This document shows positions 32,626-32,745 of a stretch of DNA of 32,745 nucleotides, one piece after another. The stretch is taken from assembly GCA_022822525.1 (NCBI GenBank), contig JAJEBN010000030.1:1-32745 (forward strand), given 5' to 3'. The DNA comes from Acidimicrobiia bacterium. Lineage in GTDB: Bacteria; Actinomycetota; Acidimicrobiia; Acidimicrobiales; Poriferisodalaceae. The notes beneath the pieces were generated by a model, which worked only from the letters and a program-made list of their open reading frames with translations, was not told the DNA's origin and ran no database searches. Made by a program: the position numbers and the translations under genes. Position 1 is the first letter of the stretch; the number at the start of each line of letters is the position of its first letter.

Positions 32626-32745
32626 TTGAGTGCTGTGGGCGTCGGTTTGGTGTTGTGACGCGGTTGGCGGGTTTGACGGCTGGTGCGGGAGTCGGCGGCG
32701 TGGGGGGGTCAGGCGGTGGCCCAGTTGGTGCCGTTGTGGTGCAGG
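32626..32745 (-). other. Edge region, probably the end of another element or gene
   Basis: On the minus strand the first 11 codons from the edge read LHHNGTNWATA and then stop (TGA, complement of 32709-32711), like the C-terminus of another protein. The next roughly 80 bases are C-rich and A-rich on the minus strand with no credible coding frame. The likeliest explanation is an insertion that cut the 5' end of the gene at 32227-32625; I cannot name the element. Confidence 0.4.

Overview
The window looks like a high-GC Actinomycetota chromosome segment. It has frequent GTG starts, strongly GC-biased third codon positions, a mycothiol-type maleylpyruvate isomerase N-terminal domain and a split-barrel F420/FMN-type protein. 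Acidimicrobiia is my guess, but nothing here proves the class. No rRNA, tRNA or CRISPR array was seen.

Positions 1-13735 hold a catabolic and uptake locus. It contains a partial gene at the left edge, a cytochrome P450, a leftward FAA-hydrolase/metallo-hydrolase pair, and a divergent rightward AhpD-like/FAA-hydrolase pair. A complete five-gene Dpp/Opp-type ABC importer follows, then a split-barrel protein, a Rieske oxygenase, a crotonase-family enzyme and a DUF1330 protein. The mix of P450, Rieske oxygenase, FAA hydrolases and crotonase fits oxidative breakdown of an imported aromatic or cyclic compound whose identity is not visible. Three intergenic regions of this locus share the 9-mer GAATTTCGA in an AT-rich palindromic setting, probably the operator of one regulator encoded elsewhere.

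Positions 13736-22400 are scarred. There is a decayed 5' copy of a flavin monooxygenase gene, a leftward CorA-type transporter with a small overlapping upstream ORF, and an IS3-type transposase remnant. Then comes a tightly packed rightward operon: an ATP-grasp/M20-like fusion, a gamma-glutamyltransferase interrupted by an in-frame TAG at its catalytic motif, an N-formylglutamate amidohydrolase, an intact flavin monooxygenase and a maleylpyruvate-isomerase-like protein.

Positions 22400-23114 carry a leftward toxin/antitoxin remnant: an intact ribbon-helix-helix antitoxin and a toxin reading frame without a start codon.

Positions 23115-32745 form a leftward genomic island of lower GC, especially 23115-27600. 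It encodes a truncated protein at the right edge and a large HerA/FtsK-type ATPase carrying a PD-(D/E)XK nuclease motif, apparently split into two ORFs by a 1-nt frameshift. These are followed by a roughly 1140-residue SIR2-like/P-loop NTPase/helical-repeat/cold-shock-like protein and a 297-residue protein of unknown function. The design (nuclease, translocase-type ATPase and SIR2-NTPase in overlapping genes) suggests an anti-phage or anti-plasmid defence island, possibly related to Dpt-type restriction. It is the best candidate here for an undescribed system.
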